Under the pieces are notes generated by a model. It had not been told where the DNA came from. It searched no databases and saw nothing but the letters and a program-made list of their open reading frames with translations. A program made the translations under genes and the position numbers. Shown one piece after another: positions 7,645-15,805 of a stretch of 64,000 nt of DNA. The stretch lies in assembly GCA_965223985.1 (NCBI GenBank), contig OZ245030.1, positions 1,426,001 to 1,490,000 on the forward strand, in the 5' to 3' direction. Position 1 is the stretch's first letter. Every line of letters begins with the position of its first letter. The stretch comes from JAPPKS01 sp963667895 (lineage in GTDB: Bacteria > Poribacteria > WGA-4E > PCPOR2b).

Positions 7645-9114
7645 TTAGTGATAGACTACCTCATCTGCACTCTCATAAATTTGCCACACATCATCCGCTT
7701 TTTGCATTTTGACGAATGCATCTATGTATTTCGGAACAAAACTTTTAGCGTCATCAGGCAGTTCCTCCGGCACAAACGGACCTGACGTTCTCAAGCGGAA
7801 GTGGAATTCATCACCGACATATTCGTTACTCACAACCTCTACCTGACCAAACCTGCGTTCCAGATTTGCTCGGTTCTTTTTCTCCTGCTCCGATGGTTGC
7901 ATTTTACGACGAAATTCCTGAACTATCATTTCTATCGCCACTTTCGGCATCTCTTTATCTGATTCTAGTTCCTTTAGGAGATTCTGTAACATAAACTCAT
8001 GCTCTTCTTCAGGTATCTTTCTGTTCAAACTACGCAACTGTCCTTCAACCCATCGTCTGGCATCTCCTGTCGCCAACAGGAGTGCTGCTTCAAAGTCAAG
8101 ATTCCGCAATCCCTCGACATAGGCGTGCATGACCTGTTCCGCAGATAAGCCTGTGCTGCCGCTGGAGGAATTAGTGTCGGTTGTGCTGGGCTCGGTTTCC
8201 GAATCTGACGGTAGTTGTGACGTATTTGTCCCCGATTGTACATCCGCTTCATCAAGTTGAGCGAAGAAGTCCTCAATCTGCTGCATCTCCTCTGCGGAGA
8301 TTTGCGGCTTATCTTCAGGTACTGGTGCGGAGACCGCGCCTTTACGAGTGGCGTCCGTTTGAGCGACCGAGTGTGCAGACTCAGCTGAAGTTACAACCTC
8401 AACCGACGGAGACGAATCCTCCCTTGACGATAAGAACTGGCGTGTCCCGATGAAGGCGAGTACAATGATGGCTACCGCCCCAGCAGTGATTTTGGGAACT
8501 GTTCCAACTTTCATGACATCTCTTGAGTAGATTTGTTTGAGTGCGGTTATCGGAGAAATGAACACCCCAGTAAGCAGATGACCCAACCGTTTGGCGAGTT
8601 TTTGCTTGGCGCGCGAGAGCCGCGCGCAGACGGCTTGGTATGATAGGCCGTGACGGTTAGCCAGCTCTTTGTGGCTTGTGCCTTCGAGATAGTGTGCTGA
8701 AGCGATTTGCCGCTCTGTTTCTGGCAACGCCTTTATTGCTTGAGTGATAATCTGCCGTTGCTCTGCCTCAATGGACTCACGTTCCGGTAAGTTATCCGAG
8801 TTCAGCAGGTTTTCATCCACTTCGTCAATTGGAATCGTGTGGCTCCGATGCTTGTTCAGCCAGTTCCGACAGAGATTTTGTGCAATTGTAACCAACCAAT
8901 AGCTGAAGCGATCGGGGTTGGAAAGTTGATGCAAGTTCCGGAAGGCGTTGATGAAAGTATCTTGCGCGATATCTTCTCTGTCTTGTGCATTGCTGACAAA
9001 GGATGAGATGGTGGCGTCAATGCGTGCACGATGTTTCTCGACCAGCGCCTCAAACGCCTTTTCGTCGCCGGACTGTGCAGCTTCCACCAGTTCTGCGTCT
9101 GTGAGCACGAGCAT
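7645..9114 (-). CDS. ECF sigma factor - TM - NTF2-like fusion
   Basis: A 489-residue member of the sigma-fusion family. Its sigma region 2 (NAQDREDIAQDTFINAFRNL) differs clearly from those of the two neighbours. From late region 4 (RLSRAKQKLAKRLGHLLTG) through the membrane helix (about 208-226) to the acidic segment EEMQQIEDFFAQLDEADVQS it is almost identical to them. The C-terminal domain (VMHAYVEGLRNLDFEAALLL to DVWQIYESADE) has an added charged helical insert. Met201 at the junction is preceded by AAGAGA rather than AGGAGG, so an internal start is weaker here. The patchwork of divergent and near-identical segments suggests recombination between paralogues. Confidence 0.9.
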   Translation of the reverse strand: MLVLTDAELVEAAQSGDEKAFEALVEKHRARIDATISSFVSNAQDREDIAQDTFINAFRNLHQLSNPDRFSYWLVTIAQNLCRNWLNKHRSHTIPIDEVDENLLNSDNLPERESIEAEQRQIITQAIKALPETERQIASAHYLEGTSHKELANRHGLSYQAVCARLSRAKQKLAKRLGHLLTGVFISPITALKQIYSRDVMKVGTVPKITAGAVAIIVLAFIGTRQFLSSREDSSPSVEVVTSAESAHSVAQTDATRKGAVSAPVPEDKPQISAEEMQQIEDFFAQLDEADVQSGTNTSQLPSDSETEPSTTDTNSSSGSTGLSAEQVMHAYVEGLRNLDFEAALLLATGDARRWVEGQLRSLNRKIPEEEHEFMLQNLLKELESDKEMPKVAIEMIVQEFRRKMQPSEQEKKNRANLERRFGQVEVVSNEYVGDEFHFRLRTSGPFVPEELPDDAKSFVPKYIDAFVKMQKADDVWQIYESADEVVYH

Positions 9115-9119
9115 ATTTC

Positions 9120-9175
9120 CCCTTGTCTTAAGAAGACGAAGTTTGGAGAAATATCTTACCAGTTTTTTCGGAAGC
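9120..9175 (-). promoter_or_regulatory. Shared upstream block, variant type
   Basis: Minus-strand reading contains GCTTCCGAAAAAACTGGTAA followed by GATATTTCTC, upstream of the sigma gene starting at 9114. The same block with two or three changes lies at 11068-11100 upstream of the Omp85-like gene. A small inverted repeat GTCTT/AAGAC lies between it and the start codon. A common promoter is inferred. Confidence 0.5.
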
Positions 9176-9181
9176 GATCAA

Positions 9182-9213
9182 TAAAAAAAGGCGAATGGAT
9201 TGAACCGTTCGCC
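9182..9213 (-). terminator. Rho-independent terminator of the Omp85-like gene
   Basis: Stem GGCGAATGG with CCGTTCGCC (one G-T pair; 9190-9198 and 9205-9213), followed on the minus strand by a run of seven T. It lies about 105 bases downstream of the stop at 9317 and just upstream of the next gene's promoter block. Confidence 0.82.
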
Positions 9214-9316
9214 TAATTCCGAATCAGCAGGGGTACAACCGTTAGCACAAAGATGAGGTGAAACCCAAAGTGATAAGTAGTGCTCGGTTTGTGTATCACC
9301 GCACGTGATTCTCCCT

Positions 9317-10990
9317 CTAGAAACGGTAAAACCACGTTGTAACGACTTGAACTCCTCGCCCAGATTCAAGGGGTTTGGAAAAGTTCATTCTGAAAATCGG
9401 GACGCGCTCCAAGAACTGTAAACCGATGCCGACATCTGCCTTCAGGTCAAATCGGTACAGTCTATCAGAAGTATTCCAAACTTGCCCTTCATTGAGGGAC
9501 AATACGATGAACGACTCTTTCAGAAACTCCCAATGGTAAAGATTTGATAGACGGTACATATATTCCATATTGAGTAGGGCACCGTGGTCGCCTGCAAATG
9601 CATAGAGTGGATATCCGTTCAAGAGTCCAGGTCCCCCAATTACAAATTGGCGTTGAATCGGCAGTACATCCGTGGCAAAGCCCAGCATCAACCGAGTGCG
9701 GACAATATTCTTACCTTTCGACACAGCATATCGCAGGTGTAGCTGGAATCGCGTAAAGTCAAAATCGGAACCGACAGCGGGGTTACTATGTTCAATGAGC
9801 AGGGCATTGTGCCAACCGAGGTTACTGTTTTTCCGGGTATTCAAATCGTACCTGAACGTGACACTCCGCAGCCGACCGGGGTTTATCGGTGGATTTTCTC
9901 TCGCCTTCGGTTTTGAATCCCAATTGTAGAGATGCCAATCCGTTGTTTTTTGCAGGCTCTCGTGTGATTCAGCACGCATCGTCAATTTGAGCGAATGCGC
10001 GGGCGTCCGCGGTTCCCATCGAAACGATACCTCAACCCCTTGCCTCAAATAGTAGTTATGAAGCTGAGTCAGACCCGAAACGGTATACCAGACGTATAAT
10101 CCACTGTCATAACGCGGGAAGAGATCCGGAGCGACGACGGTAGTGGCGCGATGGATTTGAGCTGTGACGCGCAACTTCCAGTTGTCGGGTTGACCCCGGA
10201 TAGCATCCCCACCCACCGTGTAATTGAGATACCGATTTCCAAATCCGTAGCCGACCTCTCCAAAGAGTTTTGGCATATGCGCCCTAACTGAATTAGGGAT
10301 GCGCCACATCCAGAGTGGTCCGATCTGCCTCCGCTTCCCCAGTTCGAAGCGAGCAGCAGGCAGCCATCCGGTGACACGATTAAACCGAATGAGCGGAGCA
10401 GGACGGAGATAATAGTCTGAAGAGAGCGCTTTTTCCGTGACGGTAATTATCGCAACGGACTTCGTGGCGTCATTCGCATACTTTAAGGTGACCCGACTAA
10501 AATAGGGCAGAAAGTCCGTTAAGTTATCAATCGCCTTGCTGATGTCCTCAGGTCCGTATTCAAGACCAGCTCGAATCTCCTCCTCGGTAATTTTCTTATT
10601 TCCTCGAATCTGGATTTCGTGAATCGGTTCACCCCCGGCAGTCCGAAACCACGTCGTTGGTGTGGTTGGCGAAATCCGCTCATCCGGTTGCGTTTCGACG
10701 ATAATTGTTGCGACACGCCTCGCACCGTCATCCTTAATCTCTAGGATGACCCGATTCAAATCGGGCAAAGGCAAGGTTGCAATCGCCGTTACGATATCCT
10801 CGGGTGCATTTTCAAGGGCGGTTCGAATCTGAGCTTCGGTGAACTGCTGATTACCCTGAATACGGATTTCGTGAATTGGTTCGCCCTCGGCAGTCCGAAA
10901 ACGCGTGGACAAGGTTTGTGGTCGTACGTTCACCGTAACACCAAGCACAAGCATCAAAAGCGGAAGGAAGAGGAACTTGAGGCGTATCAT
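9317..10990 (-). CDS. Omp85/TamA-like outer-membrane protein with two POTRA domains
   Basis: A 557-residue protein with a signal peptide (LFLPLLMLVLGVTV). Two clearly related POTRA-like repeats follow, at about 36-105 and 118-190; both begin GEPIHEIxIxGN and then have I-x-x-A/G-L-E. The remaining 360 residues are rich in alternating hydrophobic strands, contain GGPGLLNGYPLYAF in the place of the family's conserved GG-x-x-x-RGY-like loop, and end in an aromatic residue (WFYRF), as expected for an outer-membrane barrel. It is shorter than BamA, which has five POTRA domains. Roles in protein or lipid export are possible. It lies between two sigma-fusion genes and shares their type of terminator and upstream block. 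Confidence 0.82.
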   Translation of the reverse strand: MIRLKFLFLPLLMLVLGVTVNVRPQTLSTRFRTAEGEPIHEIRIQGNQQFTEAQIRTALENAPEDIVTAIATLPLPDLNRVILEIKDDGARRVATIIVETQPDERISPTTPTTWFRTAGGEPIHEIQIRGNKKITEEEIRAGLEYGPEDISKAIDNLTDFLPYFSRVTLKYANDATKSVAIITVTEKALSSDYYLRPAPLIRFNRVTGWLPAARFELGKRRQIGPLWMWRIPNSVRAHMPKLFGEVGYGFGNRYLNYTVGGDAIRGQPDNWKLRVTAQIHRATTVVAPDLFPRYDSGLYVWYTVSGLTQLHNYYLRQGVEVSFRWEPRTPAHSLKLTMRAESHESLQKTTDWHLYNWDSKPKARENPPINPGRLRSVTFRYDLNTRKNSNLGWHNALLIEHSNPAVGSDFDFTRFQLHLRYAVSKGKNIVRTRLMLGFATDVLPIQRQFVIGGPGLLNGYPLYAFAGDHGALLNMEYMYRLSNLYHWEFLKESFIVLSLNEGQVWNTSDRLYRFDLKADVGIGLQFLERVPIFRMNFSKPLESGRGVQVVTTWFYRF

Positions 10991-11067
10991 CTGGCATTTC
11001 CCTTTGGTGCAACCCGTGTTCTATTCGTTTTGAGATTAGAACTTGGGCTATATTTAATGACCAAATT

Positions 11068-11100
11068 CAGAGAACTACCTTACCAGTTTTTTCGGAAGCA
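11068..11100 (-). promoter_or_regulatory. Shared upstream block, variant type (copy 2)
   Basis: Minus-strand GCTTCCGAAAAAACTGGTAA followed by GGTAGTTCTC, about 80-110 bases before the Omp85-like gene. It matches 9146-9175 upstream of a sigma-fusion gene, suggesting that both genes answer to the same factor. Confidence 0.5.
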
Positions 11101-11103
11101 AGC

Positions 11104-11136
11104 AACAAAAACGGCGAAGGGATTGAACCATTCGCC
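11104..11136 (-). terminator. Terminator-like hairpin of the fourth sigma-fusion gene
   Basis: Stem GGCGAAGGG/CCATTCGCC with one mismatch (11113-11121 and 11128-11136), followed on the minus strand by GTTTTTGTT. It is a decayed copy of the array terminator, 50 bases past the stop at 11186. Confidence 0.65.
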
Positions 11137-11185
11137 TGATTAAGTCTCGAGGGATTCGGTTGCAGGTTTGCTAAAATCCTTGCTT

Positions 11186-12619
11186 CTACCACTTATATAT
11201 TCGCCATTCACCATCCTCGTTTCGCATTTTCTGAAGTGAGTCGGGTATCGCCGGCATCGCGGGCACTTCATTCATCTCTGGCATTTCCGATGTCTCCAGC
11301 CCCAGCATTCCTAGTATCTCCTGCATTTCCAGTGGCGGCACTCTCAATCGAAAGTGGAATTCATCTCCCACATATTCACTGCTTACAATGTCTGCTTGAC
11401 TGAGCATCCGTGTAAGTGGCGGTTGCATCATACCTCGTATCATCTCAAGTGTCTCATCTGCCACGTCTTCTGGCAAACCACTATTATAAACAATATCCAG
11501 AATCTCTTGTGGCAACTCTCCCATGAACATACTTTCAAACTCTTCTTTGGCAGCACCTGTCAATAAAGAGCGTATCGTGTCGTCGTCAGAATTCCGAAGC
11601 GCCTCCAGATAAGCGTTCATTACATCTTCAGCGGATTGAGCTGTGCCTTCAGCAAACGCATCGGTGTCGGTTGTGACGTGTTCATCAATGTCCTGAGCAA
11701 CCTCTGTGTCTAGTAGGGATTGCGGCGTATCCACAGCCGATTGTACATCCGCTTCATCGAGCTGAGCGAAGAAGTCCTCAATCTGCTGCATCTCCTCTGC
11801 GGAGATTTGCGGCTTATCTTCACGTGAGGGTGCGGTGAGCACGTTCTTACGAGTAGCGTCCGTTTGACCGACCGAGTTTGTGGATTCAGTTGATGTTACA
11901 ATTTCAACCGACGGGGATGAATCCTCCTTTGACGATATGAACTGGCGTGTCCCGATGAAAGCAAGCACAATAATGGCTACTGCACCGGCAGTGATTTTGG
12001 GAACTGTTCCAACTTTCATAACCATAAGTCCTCCTGAGTAGATTTGTTTGAGCGTAGTTATCGGAGAAACGAACACCCCAGTGAGCAGATGACCCAACCG
12101 CTTGGCGAGTTTTTGTTTGGCGCGCGAGAGCCGAACCGAAATCGCTTTGTACGACAGCCCGTGCGTCCTTGTCAATTCGTCGTAGCTTGAACCTTCAAGA
12201 TAGTACGAACGGGCAACCTCCCGCTCTTTTGGCGAGAGCGTCTCTATTGCACGGCGAATTAGTTCCCTCTGTTCACGGAGAATCAACTTTTCGTCGGGTG
12301 CGTCCGAGGGCGGAAGTGTGTGCTCGCTCACTTCATTGATGGATACGGTATCAAGCCGTTGCTCTCGCAGCCGGTTTAGGGCACGATTTCGCGCAATTTT
12401 TGCCAGCCAGTTTTTGAATTTTTTTGTATCCTCAAGGTCCGGCAGACCGCGATAGGCATTGAGAAAGGTGTCTTGCACAATCTCCTCGGCGTCTTGGGGA
12501 TTGTTCACGATTCCGATTACAACCGCGTAAACGAAAGCATAATGCGCCCGCATCAGGTCGACAAATGCTCCTTCGTCCCCGGATTGGGCGCGAGAAATTG
12601 TATCGTCCTTAGTAATCAC
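11186..12619 (-). CDS. ECF sigma factor - TM - NTF2-like fusion
   Basis: A 477-residue paralogue of the protein at 4285-5733, similar along the whole sigma half (NNPQDAEEIVQDTFLNAYRG; YDELTRTHGLSYKAISVRLS). One membrane helix lies at about 208-226, the acidic segment EEMQQIEDFFAQLDEADVQS follows, and the C-terminal NTF2-like domain runs from VMNAYLEALRNSDDDTI to EWRIYKW. The start is GTG at 12619, preceded by GAGAGGAATAAATCACA. Internal Met199 and Met201 sit 4 and 10 bases after an AGGAGG, so a sigma-free product of about 277-279 residues could be made. The sigma part should be held at the membrane unless cleaved. Confidence 0.9.
   Translation of the reverse strand: MITKDDTISRAQSGDEGAFVDLMRAHYAFVYAVVIGIVNNPQDAEEIVQDTFLNAYRGLPDLEDTKKFKNWLAKIARNRALNRLREQRLDTVSINEVSEHTLPPSDAPDEKLILREQRELIRRAIETLSPKEREVARSYYLEGSSYDELTRTHGLSYKAISVRLSRAKQKLAKRLGHLLTGVFVSPITTLKQIYSGGLMVMKVGTVPKITAGAVAIIVLAFIGTRQFISSKEDSSPSVEIVTSTESTNSVGQTDATRKNVLTAPSREDKPQISAEEMQQIEDFFAQLDEADVQSAVDTPQSLLDTEVAQDIDEHVTTDTDAFAEGTAQSAEDVMNAYLEALRNSDDDTIRSLLTGAAKEEFESMFMGELPQEILDIVYNSGLPEDVADETLEMIRGMMQPPLTRMLSQADIVSSEYVGDEFHFRLRVPPLEMQEILGMLGLETSEMPEMNEVPAMPAIPDSLQKMRNEDGEWRIYKW
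12017..12035 (-). promoter_or_regulatory. Internal ribosome binding site with in-frame ATGs
   Basis: AGGAGG (12035-12030) precedes in-frame ATGs at 12025 and 12019 in the sigma-fusion gene. It marks the same junction as in the gene at 4285-5733. Confidence 0.55.
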
Positions 12620-12640
12620 TGTGATTTATTCCTCTCTACT

Positions 12641-12684
12641 AAAGACACCATTCTACGATTTTGTCTACTTCTTTTTCGCTTTCG
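12641..12684 (-). promoter_or_regulatory. Conserved upstream block of fusion-sigma genes (copy 3)
   Basis: Minus-strand reading contains AGTAGACAAAATCGTAGAA preceded by an A/G-rich run. It aligns with 157-197 and 5764-5803 and has the same distance to the start codon (12619). Confidence 0.55.
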
Positions 12685-12860
12685 TTTTCCTGTTGTTGCT
12701 ATCTCCTCTCAGAACTGGGGAACGAACCAGGCTACGATTAGTGATTGCTAGATAACCTTACGGTATGCTAAAATTGGGAATTTGCATCCTAACTTCTATC
12801 GCTGTGAGATGTTTCCCTCACAATCATCCTACACAATCCACCTCTTTACGCCTCAACACC

Positions 12861-13895
12861 ATGAACATCCGGCATAGCGTCACAGACCTTCAACTAGTCC
12901 ATCCGTTCAAGATCTCCCGGCGTGCCCCTGATCGGTTTCGTCAGGTCATCACAGTCGAGCTTGACGGCGGTCTTGGCGAAGCGGCGCCGGCTCGTTTCTA
13001 CGGGGAATCTGTCGAGACGGTTCAGACGGCTCTTGAAATCTTCGATTCGAGCCTTGATGATAACCTTGATGCCATCCAAGCCGTTATGGATAGATTGGAA
13101 TCTACCCTAAGCGGGAATTATGCGGCAAAGTGCGCAGTTGATATGGCACTACATGATCGGCTCGGCAAGCGGTTAGGTGTGCCGCTTTATCGGTTGTGGG
13201 GACTCGATCCCAATGCGACGCCTCACACGGCATTCACAATCGGGTTAGACGAGCCGGAGATTATGGGACAAAAAGCGGGTGAGGCGCGAGATTACCCCAT
13301 CTTAAAGGTTAAGCTCGGCACGCCTCACGACCTCCAGATTATGCGCGCAATCCGTGAAGCCACGGATAAACCGATCTATGTCGATGCAAACACTGCGTGG
13401 ACGCCCGAAGAAGCGGTACGCAAGATTCGAGATCTCCTCCCATTTGGAATTGAACTCATCGAACAGCCGACTCGCGCGGACGATTTAGAGGGGCTGAGAC
13501 ATGTCAGAGAACACGTAGATGTCCCCATCATCGCCGATGAAAGCGTCAAACGCGCCGCCGATATCCCAGTGCTTCTGGGATGTGTAGACGGAATCAATAT
13601 TAAGTTGACTAAATGCGGCGGTCTGCTCGAAGCGGTGCGGATGATTCATGCCGCGCGCATCCACGGTTTACAGGTTATGATTGGCTGCATGATTGAGAGT
13701 TCGTTAGGCATCACGGCGGCTGCACATCTCACACCGCTCGTCGATTACGCAGACCTTGATGGACATCTTCTCATTGCGAACGATCCCTATGCCGGCGTGA
13801 CGCTCGAGGCGGGAAAGCTCATCCTCCCCGATCGGCCGGGAATCGGCGTTATTCCCCGTGAAAGTTGTCTCACGCCGTCATCTAATTCTCTTTGA
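12861..13895 (+). CDS. Enolase-superfamily dipeptide epimerase (L-Ala-D/L-Glu epimerase type)
   Basis: A 344-residue protein of the muconate-lactonizing subgroup. The base K149-V-K151, metal ligands D175 (VDANTAW), E201 (IEQPT) and D226 (ADES), and second base K248 (NIKLTKCGG) are all present. The D298-L-D300 pair near the end is the motif that binds the substrate amino group in dipeptide epimerases. Such enzymes epimerise murein-derived dipeptides. The ATG at 12861 fits the family N-terminus (MNIRHSVTDLQL); the frame stays open upstream to 12765, but those residues do not look like the family. No peptidoglycan-recycling partner is adjacent. Confidence 0.85.
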   Translation: MNIRHSVTDLQLVHPFKISRRAPDRFRQVITVELDGGLGEAAPARFYGESVETVQTALEIFDSSLDDNLDAIQAVMDRLESTLSGNYAAKCAVDMALHDRLGKRLGVPLYRLWGLDPNATPHTAFTIGLDEPEIMGQKAGEARDYPILKVKLGTPHDLQIMRAIREATDKPIYVDANTAWTPEEAVRKIRDLLPFGIELIEQPTRADDLEGLRHVREHVDVPIIADESVKRAADIPVLLGCVDGINIKLTKCGGLLEAVRMIHAARIHGLQVMIGCMIESSLGITAAAHLTPLVDYADLDGHLLIANDPYAGVTLEAGKLILPDRPGIGVIPRESCLTPSSNSL

Positions 13896-13924
13896 AGCCG
13901 TGCGAGGTAATTCGGTATCCCAAT

Positions 13925-14656
13925 TCAACCGAGTGTGACCGGCACGCCTTCCAGTAACCCGTTCTTGTGCATATCCACCCATTCGTCCATAAAGATTTTG
14001 TTCCATTGCTCGGTCAACGGGTGTTCCAGCATATCACGGTAGACCGTCCACATGGTGACGAGCTCGTCGGCGCCATCTCGGAAAGCAGCATGCGCCGTTT
14101 CGGATGAACGGACCAGCGCCGCCATGATAAAGGGCCGCTGCGCCCATCCGGTGAACATCTGTGCGCATTCACGTATCAGTTGGGTCGGGTTGCCGCCCAC
14201 TGCCTTGACCGGATCGCAGAACGGCAGGACGTGGTCGACGCCAGCCTGAGCGACGGCTGCGGCTTGGGTCAACGAGAAGACGGTCGTGCAGAAAGTTTCG
14301 ATTCCGTCTTTCTTGAGGATGCTGAAGGCTTTAAGCCCGTTTACCGAGCAGGGGATTTTCAGGATAATTTGATCCGACAGTTCTGTGAAAACCTTCCCAA
14401 CCGCGAGCAGTTCGTCGACTGTGTGACCGTCGATTTCCACGACCACGGGTTTGTCAGTGATGGCGAGGTATTCCTTAATCAGGGCGATGACCGAGCCGTA
14501 GGGCTTGGCATACTGGTTCAACACTACGGTGTTGGTGACAATTCCGGCAATTCCCAGCGGCATCCACGAAGCTAAATCTTCGGGAGTACCGGCGAGCCAG
14601 ATTGTGGGGCCGCGACCCTCAGAGCGGGCTTTCGGCACAGGTCCGTTTGCTGTCAT
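13925..14656 (-). CDS. Transaldolase-like protein
   Basis: A 243-residue TIM-barrel protein resembling the small transaldolase / fructose-6-phosphate aldolase family. The Schiff-base lysine is probably K100 in IILKIPC, and the following segment FCTTVFSLTQAAAVAQAGVD fits the family's TxVFSxxQA motif. The usual TTNPS motif near the N-terminus is altered to VTNTVVL, so a substrate other than the classical one is possible. A GGAGGACATTGTT stretch precedes the ATG. It is convergent with the epimerase gene, 29 bases apart. Confidence 0.82.
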   Translation of the reverse strand: MTANGPVPKARSEGRGPTIWLAGTPEDLASWMPLGIAGIVTNTVVLNQYAKPYGSVIALIKEYLAITDKPVVVEIDGHTVDELLAVGKVFTELSDQIILKIPCSVNGLKAFSILKKDGIETFCTTVFSLTQAAAVAQAGVDHVLPFCDPVKAVGGNPTQLIRECAQMFTGWAQRPFIMAALVRSSETAHAAFRDGADELVTMWTVYRDMLEHPLTEQWNKIFMDEWVDMHKNGLLEGVPVTLG

Positions 14657-15221
14657 AACAATGTCCTCCTGGTATTGGCAAATTCTCGTGTACGTTTTAG
14701 GAAGTATAGATGATTTTGTAAGTCAGGTCAATTTGATTCTCAGCTCAAGCCCCCGTGTGATTCCCAATACCAAGTGATAAAAAAACGCTACCGACAATCA
14801 CATTTCTCACCTAAACAGTTCCTAAATAGGTATTGGCATGAACCCCTCAATTGAGCAACTCTCATCTTTTTGTCCTCCGTTTCTGTCGTTGTGTTATAAT
14901 ATTGCTATTTCTAAAATATTGATGGTTTGCACATTGTGCTGCTACCGCGGATTGACAGGTTCTATCAATGAGGGCTATGAAATCCAAGCCGAGGGGTATG
15001 GAGTAGCGATTTCTATAGGCTAACCAGTTACAGAAACCGAGTTTTCAAGAATCACATTCTGCTCCGCTGGAGCGCAAGAACAAAGTGTTTGCGAGTGTCT
15101 ACATTCCACCTGACCATTAACTATTTCTAAGATATTCGACTTTTCCACTGATTTCGGTTACAAATTATTGATACCGGTTGTCGAATCCGCTACGGGTGCG
15201 AAGCCCCGCCCCCTAGTTATA
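14657..15221. other. Intergenic stretch, no gene recognised
   Basis: No supported coding sequence or RNA gene. The last part lies directly before the remnant of a short-chain dehydrogenase gene, whose 5' half would be expected here but cannot be found in any frame. Confidence 0.5.
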
Positions 15222-15766
15222 ACAGTAGCGGCTGGGAAGAACACGATAGTCCGTTTTACGGACCGTTCTGGGAATGGTCGATTAAACGTTGGAACAAAAT
15301 GCTGTCAGCGGGCGTATGGTCAACGATGGCAACGAGTTATTTTGCCGCCCCTCCAATGCTACCCCAACGTCAAGGGCTTATTGTCAATACCACCATAGAT
15401 GTCGGGGAATATAGTGGGGACTTCTTATTTTACGACATTACCAAAGCCACGATTAACCACATCGCATCTGGAATGGCGGTTGACCTGCGTGCGTACAACA
15501 TCGCGGCGGTTGCATTAGGACTCGGATGGACACGCACAGAAGCGGTGGTGAATAGCATACCCCCCAACGGCGCGCCGAGTAAAGAGGAATACAACACAAC
15601 AGCATCGGTAGAGTGCGCTGGACCGGCTGTGGTTGCCCTTGCGACTCACCGAAATGTGATGGATAAATCTGGAAAAGTGACGACGGCAGAGAATCTGGCA
15701 GTTGAGTACGGTTTTACAGATGTTGATGGAACACAGCCGAAATGGTACGACCAGCAGGCAGGTTAG
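15222..15766 (+). pseudogene. Short-chain dehydrogenase (SDR), 5'-truncated
   Basis: Translation in one frame from about 15222 gives the C-terminal two thirds of an SDR enzyme. It includes PFWEWSIKRWNKML and the run LPQRQGLIVNTT typical of the central strand, and the catalytic Y-x3-K pair in FLFYDITKATINH. The N-terminal Rossmann half with its glycine-rich NAD(P) motif is missing, and the same frame reaches a stop at 15149-15151. A start at 15299 would yield 155 residues that could not bind the cofactor normally. It is most likely a decaying gene. The next gene (RraA-like) follows 39 bases later. Confidence 0.72.
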
Positions 15767-15805
15767 GACCTATACCAATACTAACTTTGAAACAGGAGGG
15801 CTGAA

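Noticed and set aside
12765..12860. Longer N-terminus for the dipeptide epimerase
   Set aside because: Residues before the ATG at 12861 do not match the enolase-superfamily start and look translated from the divergent promoter region.
14838..15023. Short plus-strand frame upstream of the SDR remnant
   Set aside because: No family pattern and no ribosome site; it does not supply the missing N-terminal half of the dehydrogenase.
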